DNA of 64,000 bases, taken from RHLJ01 sp965601955 (GTDB lineage Bacteria > Bacteroidota > Rhodothermia > Balneolales > Balneolaceae). Made by a program: the position numbers and the translations under genes. The notes under the pieces were generated by a model. The model was not told the origin of the DNA. It saw nothing but the letters and a program-made list of their open reading frames with translations, and did not search any database. The DNA lies in the NCBI GenBank assembly GCA_965601955.1, contig OZ271855.1, forward strand, positions 1,488,001 through 1,552,000, given 5' to 3'. This document shows, piece by piece, positions 1 through 8,351 of the stretch (its first letter is position 1; each line of letters starts with the position of its first letter).

Positions 1-204
1 GCCTGGCAAGAATTGGAATTAACCAAGAGCGTTGATTATGAATGTTCAAGTTTCGATTCAAGTTTTTCAACCGCGCTTCAATTTTATTCGATAAAGCATA
101 ATAGAAAGACCTTTTCTAAAAGATCAAGGGATTTATTGAACGCAAGGGGAGCCATTTTAGCCGCAGATGAATTATTAAATACCCTAACAAGTTTTTATCA
201 ATGA
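1..204 (+). CDS. C-terminal fragment of an unidentified sugar-locus protein (5' end outside window)
   Basis: The reading frame is open from the first base of the window (codons for Ala-Trp-Gln-Glu) and ends at TGA 202-204, so this is the last 67 residues of a longer protein. The TTG at 13 need not be its start. The stop overlaps the ATG of the next gene (ATGA), so the two are translationally coupled. The tail has basic and Asn/Ala/Gly residues followed by a helix, which loosely resembles the C-terminus of PseG-type UDP-sugar hydrolases. That would suit the downstream PseI gene, but too little is left to assign a family. Confidence 0.5.
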   Translation, partial: AWQELELTKSVDYECSSFDSSFSTALQFYSIKHNRKTFSKRSRDLLNARGAILAADELLNTLTSFYQ

Positions 205-1214
205 AGAATTTCGTTCTATTTGGTACGGGATCGAGTTGTTACTCTTTTCTTAGAAGCTTCCCAGATTTAAATATCCTATTCTTTCTTGATAACAATAAGG
301 ATAAACATTATACCTTATTTGATGGTAAGCCTATTCTTCCTGCGGAATCAATTTTAGAGATGGATACTTCAAAGTTTGAGATTGTAATCGCAAGTGAGTT
401 TTACGAAGAAATTTCTCAACAACTTATTGAGTTAGGACAGATTGAAAATAAGAATTTTAGATCTGCTAAATATTTTGTTATCGAAAAAGCTGATTATGTT
501 ATCATTTCATATATGAAGAGTGGTAGAACTTGGTTAAGGTATATAATTGCTCAACTCTATGAAGGGATAGGAAAACTCAATCTTCAAGATAAATTAGTTT
601 ATACTGATTGTTATAAATTTGCTGAGGATTTTCCAATTATAGCTTCATATCATGATGATAATCCTCACTTAAAAACTTCAGGGGAACTAAAGAGGGATAA
701 AAGTGAGTACAAAGGTAAAAAGTTAATTTTTCTTGTAAGAGATCCCAGAGATTTATCTGTTTCTTTATACTATCACATGAAATATAGATCAAAGCAATTC
801 GATGGTTCAATAGATAGTTTTGTGGAACTGGTTATACCTTCTATAGTAGAATACTATAATATTTGGTTTAAAAATCGAAATTTTCCTTCAGATTTTCTTT
901 TGATTAAATATGAAAGACTAAAATTCGATTCTGAAAATGAAGTAACTAGGGTTGCTAATTTTTTAGGACTAAATAACATACCAGAGATAATAGTTGATGC
1001 AATTGATAAGTCTTCTTTTAAAAAGATGAAGAAATATGAAATGGAGAACAAGAGCTCTAATACTCAATTAAACAAAGAATTAACTAAGAACAAAAATGCA
1101 GCAAAAATTAGAAAGGGAACTGTTGGTGGTTACAAAACAGAGTTGATGAGTGAGACAATAGAAAGTATCAATATATATATAGATAAAAACTTAAATTCAG
1201 TGTATGGATACTAG
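201..1214 (+). CDS. Two-domain sulfotransferase (sulfotransferase family 1 fold)
   Basis: Predicted 337-residue cytoplasmic enzyme that moves a sulfate group from PAPS to a carbohydrate. Residues about 1-95 look like a small Rossmann-type nucleotide-binding domain (FGTG near the start, then a LFFLDNN strand), as found attached to sugar-modifying enzymes. From about residue 97 it is a sulfotransferase: SYMKSGRTWLR matches the 5'-phosphosulfate loop and FLVRDPRDLSVSLYYH matches the 3'-phosphate-binding segment. It overlaps both the preceding gene (ATGA) and pseI (11 bases), so it belongs to the same operon. The acceptor sugar is unknown; a sulfated surface glycan is the reasonable inference. 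Confidence 0.85.
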   Translation: MKNFVLFGTGSSCYSFLRSFPDLNILFFLDNNKDKHYTLFDGKPILPAESILEMDTSKFEIVIASEFYEEISQQLIELGQIENKNFRSAKYFVIEKADYVIISYMKSGRTWLRYIIAQLYEGIGKLNLQDKLVYTDCYKFAEDFPIIASYHDDNPHLKTSGELKRDKSEYKGKKLIFLVRDPRDLSVSLYYHMKYRSKQFDGSIDSFVELVIPSIVEYYNIWFKNRNFPSDFLLIKYERLKFDSENEVTRVANFLGLNNIPEIIVDAIDKSSFKKMKKYEMENKSSNTQLNKELTKNKNAAKIRKGTVGGYKTELMSETIESINIYIDKNLNSVYGY

Positions 1215-2226
1215 ATCGAAAGTATATATTATAGCAGAGTTATCAGCGAATCATAACAATGATATTAATCTCGCAAAAAAAACTATTAAAGCAATTGCAG
1301 AAACTGGAGCCGATGCTGTTAAGGTACAAACCTATACCGCTGACTCATTATCATTGGATGTTGACAATGAATATTTTAAGCGAAAAGAGGAAGGTTTATG
1401 GAGGGGATACAGACCATATGACTTATACAAAGAGGCTTCTTTACCGTACAACTGGCATAGAGAGTTACAAGAAGTTGCATTGAATGAAGGGCTTGATTTT
1501 TTTAGCACACCATTTGATAAAGAAGGGGTTGATTTTTTGGAGTTATTAAATGTTCCAAAATACAAGATTGCTTCTTTTGAAGTTACAGATATACCCTTAA
1601 TAGAATATGTTGCTTCTAAGAAGAAACCAATTATTATTTCTACAGGTGTAGCTGAAGTTGAGGATATAGAACAAGCTTTAGATGCATGTTATCGAGAAAA
1701 TAACAGAGATGTAACATTGCTTAAATGTACTTCAGAATATCCAGCTACTATTGGGCAAGCAAATTTGGCTACAATAACAGATATGAAAGCAAGATTTGAT
1801 TGCAAAGTAGGTTTATCGGATCATACTATTGGTAGTTTGGTCCCTATAGCAGCTGTAAGTTTAGGCGCAGAAGTTGTAGAGAAGCATATAATATTAGATC
1901 GCTCACTTGGTGGACCCGATTCAGCTTTTTCTATGAATCCAACAGAATTCAAAATAATGGTTGAAAACATTAGAAATGTAGAACAGGCTCTAGGGAATGT
2001 TACATATGATGTTAGTGAAAAGAATAAATTAAGGCGAAGGTCTCTGTTTGTATCAAAAAAAATTGAGAAGAGCCAAATAATTACTGAAGAGAATATTAGG
2101 TCTGTAAGGCCAGGTCATGGGTTACATCCAAAGTATAAAGCTGAGGTAATTGGAAAATCTGTAATAGAAAGTTTGGAAAAAGGAACTCCCCTTCTTTCTG
2201 AAAAAATAAATGATTTTAAGGCTTAG
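1204..2226 (+). CDS. pseI: Pseudaminic acid synthase-like (NeuB/PseI family)
   Basis: 340-residue nonulosonate synthase, which condenses phosphoenolpyruvate with a six-carbon amino sugar to make a nine-carbon sialic-acid-like sugar. The N-terminal TIM barrel begins IIAELSANHNND and contains KVQTYTADSLSLD, LWRGYRPYDLYKEA and FSTPFDKEGVDFLE, features closer to PseI than to NeuB of Neu5Ac pathways. SDHTIG and EKHIILDRSLGGPDSAFSM are the usual metal/PEP-site segments. A SAF (antifreeze-like) domain occupies about 280-335. Start ATG 1204 overlaps the sulfotransferase. The other pathway genes (PseB, C, F, G, H) are not in the window and probably lie upstream. Legionaminate synthase is the main alternative. 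Confidence 0.85.
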   Translation: MDTRSKVYIIAELSANHNNDINLAKKTIKAIAETGADAVKVQTYTADSLSLDVDNEYFKRKEEGLWRGYRPYDLYKEASLPYNWHRELQEVALNEGLDFFSTPFDKEGVDFLELLNVPKYKIASFEVTDIPLIEYVASKKKPIIISTGVAEVEDIEQALDACYRENNRDVTLLKCTSEYPATIGQANLATITDMKARFDCKVGLSDHTIGSLVPIAAVSLGAEVVEKHIILDRSLGGPDSAFSMNPTEFKIMVENIRNVEQALGNVTYDVSEKNKLRRRSLFVSKKIEKSQIITEENIRSVRPGHGLHPKYKAEVIGKSVIESLEKGTPLLSEKINDFKA

Positions 2227-2228
2227 TT

Positions 2229-3479
2229 TTGTCAGTCGGTAACCTAATAGGAAAATCTTTTCTTAAAGAGTTTTCATTTTTTAGTTCATCAACAATAATA
2301 CTACAAATATCAAGAGTAGCGGTAGAAGTTACAGTAGCCAAGATTGTAGGGCCTACTACATGGGGGATGTGGTATCTTTTAAATTTATTAATTGCTTATC
2401 GGGGGGTTTTTACTTTTGGGATTGACAATGGAATGAATAGGGAAGTCCCGATTCGCTTAGGAGCTGGTTTTCAAAACGAAGCTGAAGATTTACAAAATAC
2501 CACCTTTTCAACATTATTATTTTCAACTCTTGTAGTATCCGGAATATTATTATTCTCGACTTTTTTTATTGATTCTGAAATTCAGAATTATTTTCTATCT
2601 CTAGTACTGCTCTTTGGTGCGTCACAATTTTATCATTTTCTGAGCTTGATATTGAAATCCAATTTTAGGTTTAACCTAGTCAGTAAAAAACAATATTTAG
2701 CGGGTCTTTTACTTCCCTTTTTTTCAGTTATACTCTCAAAGTATCTAGGCTTAGATGGGTTTATAATTGGTTATTCTTTAGCACTGCTTATCCCTTCTTT
2801 CTTCATATTAAAAGAAAGTGGGATAAAATTAAAAATTGTTTCGAATGTAAGTAAAAGTATAGCCCTAATAAAAATTGGGTTTCCAATCATGGCGGTCGGT
2901 ATTACGTATACATTTTTAAATACAATAGATAGGTGGTTGATTGGCATTTATTATGGCACTGAGTCACTTGGTTTTTATTCTTTATCGATAATTATTTTTG
3001 CAGGCCTAATTCTTTTTCCAAAAATCATCTCTCAACAAGTTTATCCTAGAATGGCAAGTTCTTGGGGTAGATCTAAATCATTAAATAAGTTAAAATATCT
3101 GTCCTATAAACAGTCCATATATACATTTTATTTAATAACTCCAATTCTAATCGTTGTGTTCATACTTGTAGAACCCATGATTACTATGGTGCTACCCGAA
3201 TATCGAGAAGGAATATCCTCAGCTCGAATAATAGTTTTTGGATCAATTTCGATGATTCTTTCGGCCGGTTGGGGGAATGTCCTTAATATACTTGATAAGC
3301 AAGTTTATTATTTAACAATCATTATAATAGGTTTAATATTGAATTTGGGATTCAATCTAATTTTTATAAAGCTTGAGTTGGGTATAGAGGGGATAGCTTT
3401 AGGAACATTACTCTCTTTTACTATTTACAATGTACTCTTGACGATAACAGGAATGAAGGTAATCAAAAATTATAAATGA
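2229..3479 (+). CDS. Polysaccharide flippase, Wzx/MATE-like membrane protein
   Basis: 416 residues with about 12 hydrophobic segments, the length and pattern of oligosaccharide-lipid flippases that move undecaprenyl-linked repeat units to the periplasm. The TGRGVFTFGIDNGMNRE-type region near residues 55-70 (here YRGVFTFGIDNGMNRE) and the loop NTIDRWLIGIYYG near 235-247 are typical of the family. Translation appears to start at TTG 2229, two bases after the pseI stop. Its end overlaps the next gene by four bases (ATGA). It sits between the sugar-synthesis gene and the transferase/polymerase genes, as expected in a Wzx/Wzy locus. The transported unit cannot be told from sequence. Confidence 0.8.
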   Translation: MSVGNLIGKSFLKEFSFFSSSTIILQISRVAVEVTVAKIVGPTTWGMWYLLNLLIAYRGVFTFGIDNGMNREVPIRLGAGFQNEAEDLQNTTFSTLLFSTLVVSGILLFSTFFIDSEIQNYFLSLVLLFGASQFYHFLSLILKSNFRFNLVSKKQYLAGLLLPFFSVILSKYLGLDGFIIGYSLALLIPSFFILKESGIKLKIVSNVSKSIALIKIGFPIMAVGITYTFLNTIDRWLIGIYYGTESLGFYSLSIIIFAGLILFPKIISQQVYPRMASSWGRSKSLNKLKYLSYKQSIYTFYLITPILIVVFILVEPMITMVLPEYREGISSARIIVFGSISMILSAGWGNVLNILDKQVYYLTIIIIGLILNLGFNLIFIKLELGIEGIALGTLLSFTIYNVLLTITGMKVIKNYK

Positions 3480-4354
3480 ACTATTTTATTTGTAGAACAC
3501 CTCGCCATTATATTTTAGCAAGGATTTTTGATCAAAAAAATATAAAGATAGTTAATTTAACTGGGTCTAAGATATTATTTAATGAAAATTTTCGAAATGA
3601 GAATTTCGGTTTATTCTCCTTTTTATGGAAAATTATTAAGACTAGAGATGAGGAATTAAGCTTTTATGTATTCAATGACTCCAATATGGTGGAATTTTTA
3701 ATCTTAAAATTTACAAGTAAAAAAATTTCTAAATATTATATTGAGGATGGAGAAGCAGCTTATAATGGACATGAATTAAAATATAAATCGTCTTCCTTAG
3801 TAAGGTTTCTCGATAAAATTTTTGGAAGAAAACTACAAAAACGCATTGGTCAATCGAGTTTTTTGGAAAAAGGATTTTATTTTTTTCCAAATTATGTTTT
3901 AGATATAAATGATATTTCACATGAAATTTTTTTATTTCCACTTAAACATAATTTTATAGATATTTTAAATGAATTAAAGCAAGGGGTTTCATTGGAAGAA
4001 ATGGTTGGAAATCCCGAGGCTCTGGTCCTTGGAAGCAAATTTCCTGATCTAGAGGTTAAGATAGAAAGATATGTTCGAACGAATATTACTACTAATTATA
4101 TCATTAAGGAGCATCCATTAAAGAAAAAACCCAGCCCTGAAGGTGTGAAGTATGTAAACAAATTAATTCCCGCAGAACTTCTACCCATCATTCTCCCAAA
4201 TCTCAAATATCTAATAGGATATAAGTCTTCGGCACTTTATACCGTTAAAATTTTGTTTCCAGAATTAGAAGTTATCCTTATATCAGATCGTGACTTAGTA
4301 AATGAAGAGTTTTATATAAATGCTGGTGTAAAAATAGTCTTAGTCAATGAATAG
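3476..4354 (+). CDS. Sialyltransferase-like glycosyltransferase (candidate pseudaminyl/nonulosonyl transferase)
   Basis: 292-residue soluble protein without a signal peptide. Three short motifs seen across bacterial sialyltransferase families (GT38/GT52/GT80/GT97) are present in order: E-D-G at residues 90-92 after a short strand, H-P at 213-214 (IIKEHP), and S-S at 251-252 (LIGYKSSALYTV). In those families the acidic motif is catalytic and the HP and Ser/Thr residues bind the CMP-sugar. The gene lies two genes after pseI, between flippase and polymerase, which suggests that it attaches the nine-carbon sugar. Overall similarity to a named family is not obvious, so this assignment rests on motifs and context. 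Confidence 0.6.
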   Translation: MNYFICRTPRHYILARIFDQKNIKIVNLTGSKILFNENFRNENFGLFSFLWKIIKTRDEELSFYVFNDSNMVEFLILKFTSKKISKYYIEDGEAAYNGHELKYKSSSLVRFLDKIFGRKLQKRIGQSSFLEKGFYFFPNYVLDINDISHEIFLFPLKHNFIDILNELKQGVSLEEMVGNPEALVLGSKFPDLEVKIERYVRTNITTNYIIKEHPLKKKPSPEGVKYVNKLIPAELLPIILPNLKYLIGYKSSALYTVKILFPELEVILISDRDLVNEEFYINAGVKIVLVNE

Positions 4355-5483
4355 ATTGTTATTACAAACTATTAGTTTTTATTTTTTTGCGATAGCATTA
4401 ATCGTATCTCTTTCTTTCTATTTTAGTGATTTTATTGATGCTGGCGAACAACTTCAAAAACTATTGTTATTGATATCAGTAATTCTTTTATCTATTACTC
4501 ATAAAATTTATTATACAAGATTTGTCTTTTATTTAAAATTTTTGTTATTAATATTATTCATTTCAATTGCTCAGTATTTGATATATAAAGATTTATTGAT
4601 CAATAGGGTTATATCTAATCTTGCGTTTTTATCAATTGGAGTTTTCCTTTTCATGGTGAAGTTTCGAACTTCTGAAGTGAATAGGATTAAGCTAATTATA
4701 AGTCTAGCGCCGATACTTTCTGTTTTTTTAGGGTTGTTACTTGGCTTCAATATTTTTCGATTAGAATATAATGGAGCTTTAAGATTGCAAGGTTTATTAG
4801 TTCCGGCTCATTTAGCAATGCTATCCTCGATTTCGATAGTTATTAGCCTTTTTTTGAGAAAGAAATCATTCAAAAGAATTTCTTTAGTAACAATAATTTT
4901 GAATTCTATAATATTAATCTTGACACAAACAAGAGGAGCTTTACTATTTACACTGTTTCTCACGATGGGATATTTCTTTTTTACTACAGATCGAAATGCT
5001 CTTAAAAGAATTTTTATACGATATCTTTCACCCTTACTAATATTATTAGTGATGATTCCTGCACTAATAAATGTTTATCAAAGTAGGCAATTTAGCAATG
5101 CTGACACAGAAATAAATACATCAGGACGATTGTTCGCTTGGACATATTTCCTAGATATAGGATATGAAAGAAAGTATGTTGGGTATGGCTTAGGTAGTTC
5201 TACAGAAGTTACTGTAAATAAATTTGGTGCACTTTCATATTTTAAAGTACCTCATAACGAGTTTATCAAATTCTTTGTAGAAATGGGTGTAATAGGGTCT
5301 GTTCTTTTTTGGGGAATGATTTACAGGAATTTATTAAGAAACATAAACTTTGATTATTCTAAATATAGATCAATATTAATTCTCGGATTAATTTTGTACG
5401 CAATGGTTGATAATTTATTTAGTACGTTGCAGTTCTACATTCCCTTGATGGTATTCTTGAATTTTATAAATAAAAATGAATAA
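4347..5483 (+). CDS. Wzy-like O-antigen polymerase/ligase membrane protein
   Basis: 378-residue integral membrane protein with about 10-11 hydrophobic segments and a longer extracytoplasmic loop at roughly 245-300. That loop contains TSGRLFAWTYF and later KVPHNEFIKFFVEMG, matching the R-x(n)-HNxxL/F pattern of O-antigen polymerase/ligase (Wzy_C) proteins. It would join lipid-linked repeat units in the periplasm. It overlaps the previous gene by eight bases and the next by eight, in keeping with a tightly packed operon. Composition is very AT-rich. Polymerase rather than ligase is inferred from the adjacent flippase. Confidence 0.72.
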   Translation: MNRLLLQTISFYFFAIALIVSLSFYFSDFIDAGEQLQKLLLLISVILLSITHKIYYTRFVFYLKFLLLILFISIAQYLIYKDLLINRVISNLAFLSIGVFLFMVKFRTSEVNRIKLIISLAPILSVFLGLLLGFNIFRLEYNGALRLQGLLVPAHLAMLSSISIVISLFLRKKSFKRISLVTIILNSIILILTQTRGALLFTLFLTMGYFFFTTDRNALKRIFIRYLSPLLILLVMIPALINVYQSRQFSNADTEINTSGRLFAWTYFLDIGYERKYVGYGLGSSTEVTVNKFGALSYFKVPHNEFIKFFVEMGVIGSVLFWGMIYRNLLRNINFDYSKYRSILILGLILYAMVDNLFSTLQFYIPLMVFLNFINKNE

Positions 5484-6363
5484 GAATGTCTCAGTCATAA
5501 TTCCGGTCTACAATGGTTTAGAATTCGTGAGGGACTCGATTTCTAGTATTTTATGTCAGACTTATGCAGATTTTCATTTGTTAATTATTGATGATGGTTC
5601 TACGGAGAATATTAGAAGTGTAGTTGATTCATTTAATGATGAAAGAATAAAATTCTTTTCTAGAAGAAATAAAGGATTAGGTGCTACATTAAATGAACTA
5701 GTTGCTAAATCAAAGTCTGATATAATTTTTAGAATGGATGCTGATGACATTTCACATCCTCAAAGAATTGAAAAACAACTGATTTTTTTAAGAGAAAACC
5801 CTGATGTAGTTTTATGTGGAACACAAATTAATTTTTTTAATGAGTATGGGAAAGTCAAAGCTAGGAGATTCCCAATTGATAATGAAAGTATTCTGAAAGA
5901 CTTATTAAATACTAAATTTAGTATTTGTCATCCTAGCATTGTATTTAAAAAGACTATATTTGATTTAATAGGTGGCTATAAGACAAAGGGGGCGGGAGAA
6001 GATTTAGATTTTTTTCTAAATATGTCTTTGTATGGGAAATTAGCAAATATAGACGAAATACTACTTGATTATAGAATTCATGAAAACTCTTTGAATACAA
6101 ATAAAATTGAAGAATTAGAGACTGGATATATAAATGCTATACATAGATATAAAAAAAACTATACTAAGGATTTGGAGTCATTAAAAGCCTCATCTTTTTC
6201 AATTTTAAAACGCAAATATCAAACAAAGTTTTATCGAAGTTACATATCCAACTTGATAAGGAAAGATTTTTTTAGAGCATATATATATTTGTTCCTTACG
6301 GCCATAGTCAACCCTTTTCGAGCATATTATTTTATTATGTCTAAAATTAGAAAAACTATTTGA
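5476..6363 (+). CDS. Family 2 glycosyltransferase
   Basis: 295 residues. The GT-A domain starts at once with VSVIIPVYNGLEFVRDSI, followed by LLIIDDGSTEN and the DXD-type metal/nucleotide motif in RMDADDISHPQR near residues 90-101. Later GAGEDLDFFLNM (about 178) holds the acidic ED base region. The C-terminal about 70 residues are basic and partly hydrophobic and may lie against the inner membrane. It would add one sugar to the growing lipid-linked repeat unit in the cytoplasm. Donor and acceptor are not predictable. It ends exactly where the next gene starts. Confidence 0.85.
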   Translation: MNKNVSVIIPVYNGLEFVRDSISSILCQTYADFHLLIIDDGSTENIRSVVDSFNDERIKFFSRRNKGLGATLNELVAKSKSDIIFRMDADDISHPQRIEKQLIFLRENPDVVLCGTQINFFNEYGKVKARRFPIDNESILKDLLNTKFSICHPSIVFKKTIFDLIGGYKTKGAGEDLDFFLNMSLYGKLANIDEILLDYRIHENSLNTNKIEELETGYINAIHRYKKNYTKDLESLKASSFSILKRKYQTKFYRSYISNLIRKDFFRAYIYLFLTAIVNPFRAYYFIMSKIRKTI

Positions 6364-7086
6364 ATGCTATTTAAGTACTACGATATTTTTTCAGGTGACC
6401 TTTCTGATATTGACGACAAAAAAAAAATAATTACTACCATTAATGCTCATTCATATAATGTCTCAAGAGTCGACTCAGTTTTTTCTGAAGCCTTAGCTAA
6501 ATCAGATGTACTCATTCCTGATGGAATAAGCATAGTTTGGGCAGATAGGTTTTTAACAGGTAGAAAGATTAAAAAAATTGCAGGAGAAGACCTCTTTAAC
6601 TTTGAGATGAAGAACTTACAAAGCATAAAAGGGAGTTGTTTCTTCTTAGGTAGTTCCGAGACCACTCTATCAGCTATTAAAGAAAAAGCATCAAAAGAAT
6701 ATCCTAATGTAAAAGTCTATACTTATTCCCCTCCTTACAAAGAGGAGTTTTCAAATTCAGATAATTATGAAATGATTAGTGCTATAAATAGAATAAACCC
6801 AAATGTTTTGTTTATAGGTTTGACAGCACCGAAACAAGAAAAATGGGCTTACAAGCACTTTGATAAACTAAAGACTGGGCATATTTGTTGTATTGGAGCT
6901 GTTTTTGATTTTTATGCAGGAACAATTAATCGGGCGCCTAAATTGATGATAAAATTTGGTTTAGAGTGGTTTTACAGATTACTAAAAGAACCACGAAGAA
7001 TGTGGAGACGATACATGATTGGAAATGCTAAGTTTATATTTTATATAATTAAAGAAAAATACTTTAATAGAAACATAAATAATTAA
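6364..7086 (+). CDS. WecG/TagA/CpsF family glycosyltransferase (GT26)
   Basis: 240 residues, the normal length for this family. Diagnostic segments are VLIPDGISIVWADRF (about 49-63), GSCFFLGSSE (about 94-103), VLFIGLTAPKQEKW (about 148-161) and GAVFDFYAGTINRAP (about 178-192). The basic C-terminal tail (residues about 205-235) is of the kind that holds the enzyme to the membrane. Members typically transfer ManNAc or ManNAcA-type sugars to an undecaprenyl-linked acceptor, often as the second step of repeat-unit assembly. ATG 6364 directly follows the upstream stop. The exact donor is unknown here. Confidence 0.85.
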   Translation: MLFKYYDIFSGDLSDIDDKKKIITTINAHSYNVSRVDSVFSEALAKSDVLIPDGISIVWADRFLTGRKIKKIAGEDLFNFEMKNLQSIKGSCFFLGSSETTLSAIKEKASKEYPNVKVYTYSPPYKEEFSNSDNYEMISAINRINPNVLFIGLTAPKQEKWAYKHFDKLKTGHICCIGAVFDFYAGTINRAPKLMIKFGLEWFYRLLKEPRRMWRRYMIGNAKFIFYIIKEKYFNRNINN

Positions 7087-7096
7087 ACTATCTATC

Positions 7097-8206
7097 TTGA
7101 ATATAGCCATTACTACCCATGTAAATCCTGCTATAAGTAATGGTTTAGGGCAGTATATTCGATTTTTAATAAAAGCTCTTGAGGAAGCTGATACCAACCA
7201 CAGTTTTTTTATATTGGTTAATAAGGAATTCGATAAGTTTCTTAGTATATCCCATCCAAACTTTGTTAAGGTTCGGATCGACATTCCGCATAATCCAAGA
7301 ATCTTAATGAGACCAATTTATTTCTATTGGCAGAACCTGTTGATAGACAGTTTTTTTAGAAAGCATAAAATTGATGTTTTTCATTTGCCTAACCCGGTCC
7401 CATTATTTAACACACATAATGTACCTTATGTAGTTACCATTCATGATATGGCTGAGTTTAACAATTTTAGGCATAAATCTTTTCATAGGTCATTTCGCTT
7501 GCTTTCATATAAACTTTCTGCAGAAAATAGCACGATGATAACAACGGTGTCTAGATTTACTAAATCAGAAATTTTAAAATTTTTAGATATTAAAAAAGAA
7601 AAAATTAAAGTTATTTATCCAGGGTTAACTTTAGATATAAATAAGCAAACTGATAATAAGAAAGTGTTTAAAGAACCATTTTTTTTGCATGTTGGTGGTT
7701 CAAGGAACAACAAAAATATTGAGAGAATTATTGAAGCTTTTTTAATGCTAAATATTCAAAGTAAAGTAAAACTTTACTTTCTCGGAACCATAACACATTT
7801 GAAAAAGTCTAAAAAAGAAATGAAGAGGTTAGAGGAGTCAGGTATTTTTTTCATAGGGCAAGTTTCAGAAGAAGATTTAATAGCTTACTATCGGGAAGCT
7901 ATAGCCCTGGTATATCCATCCTTGTACGAAGGTTTCGGGTTACCAATACTTGAAGCAATGTATTTAGGATTACCTGTTATTACTTCTAATAGATGTTCTA
8001 TGCCCGAAGTAGGTGGAGATAATGTTATTTATGTTAATCCGGAAAGTACATTTGATATATCGATGGCGATGAAAAAAATTTGGTTGGATAAAAATTTAGT
8101 AAGAAAGTTTGTTGAAGATGGAAGAGAAAGAGCCAAATTATTTGACTGGAAAGATACTGCCTATGAAATGCTTACTATGTATGAAAATGCAGGAAAACAG
8201 AAATAG
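7097..8206 (+). CDS. Family 4 glycosyltransferase
   Basis: 369 residues with a GT-B fold. The N-terminal domain contains SNGLGQYIRFLIKAL and a DVFHLPNPVP/VVTIHDMAEF segment. The C-terminal domain contains FLHVGGSRNNKNIERIIEAF and the retaining GT4 signature YPSLYEGFGLPILEAM (about 274-289), whose two glutamates (E-x7-E) contact the nucleotide sugar. Translation most likely begins at TTG 7097, since the conserved start of the fold (NIAITTHVNP) follows directly. It is the last gene of the AT-rich block; a candidate promoter for the next genes overlaps its 3' end. Confidence 0.85.
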   Translation: MNIAITTHVNPAISNGLGQYIRFLIKALEEADTNHSFFILVNKEFDKFLSISHPNFVKVRIDIPHNPRILMRPIYFYWQNLLIDSFFRKHKIDVFHLPNPVPLFNTHNVPYVVTIHDMAEFNNFRHKSFHRSFRLLSYKLSAENSTMITTVSRFTKSEILKFLDIKKEKIKVIYPGLTLDINKQTDNKKVFKEPFFLHVGGSRNNKNIERIIEAFLMLNIQSKVKLYFLGTITHLKKSKKEMKRLEESGIFFIGQVSEEDLIAYYREAIALVYPSLYEGFGLPILEAMYLGLPVITSNRCSMPEVGGDNVIYVNPESTFDISMAMKKIWLDKNLVRKFVEDGRERAKLFDWKDTAYEMLTMYENAGKQK

Positions 8207-8234
8207 TTGTTGAAAAGGGTTAGATGTAACTTTG
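8207..8234 (+). promoter_or_regulatory. Candidate Bacteroidota-type promoter
   Basis: TTG at 8207-8209, 17 bases, then TAACTTTG at 8227-8234, an exact match to the TAnnTTTG -7 element of Bacteroidota-type primary sigma factors. It lies just after the GT4 stop and about 115 bases before the sugar-phosphate transferase start, in the first real intergenic gap of the polysaccharide locus. Predicted transcription start is near 8241. Confidence 0.45.
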
Positions 8235-8351
8235 AATATCACAAAAAATATATGAGGATTAAGAAAAGATAATATAATACGCAAACCCTTTCCGAAAGCG
8301 TACTTTCATAATTAGGTATTTAGTGTTATTTTTTCTTTTTAAAATATTTTG

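Noticed and set aside
13..204. TTG at 13 as the start of a 63-residue gene
   Set aside because: The frame stays open to base 1, so the gene is cut by the window edge and the true start lies upstream.
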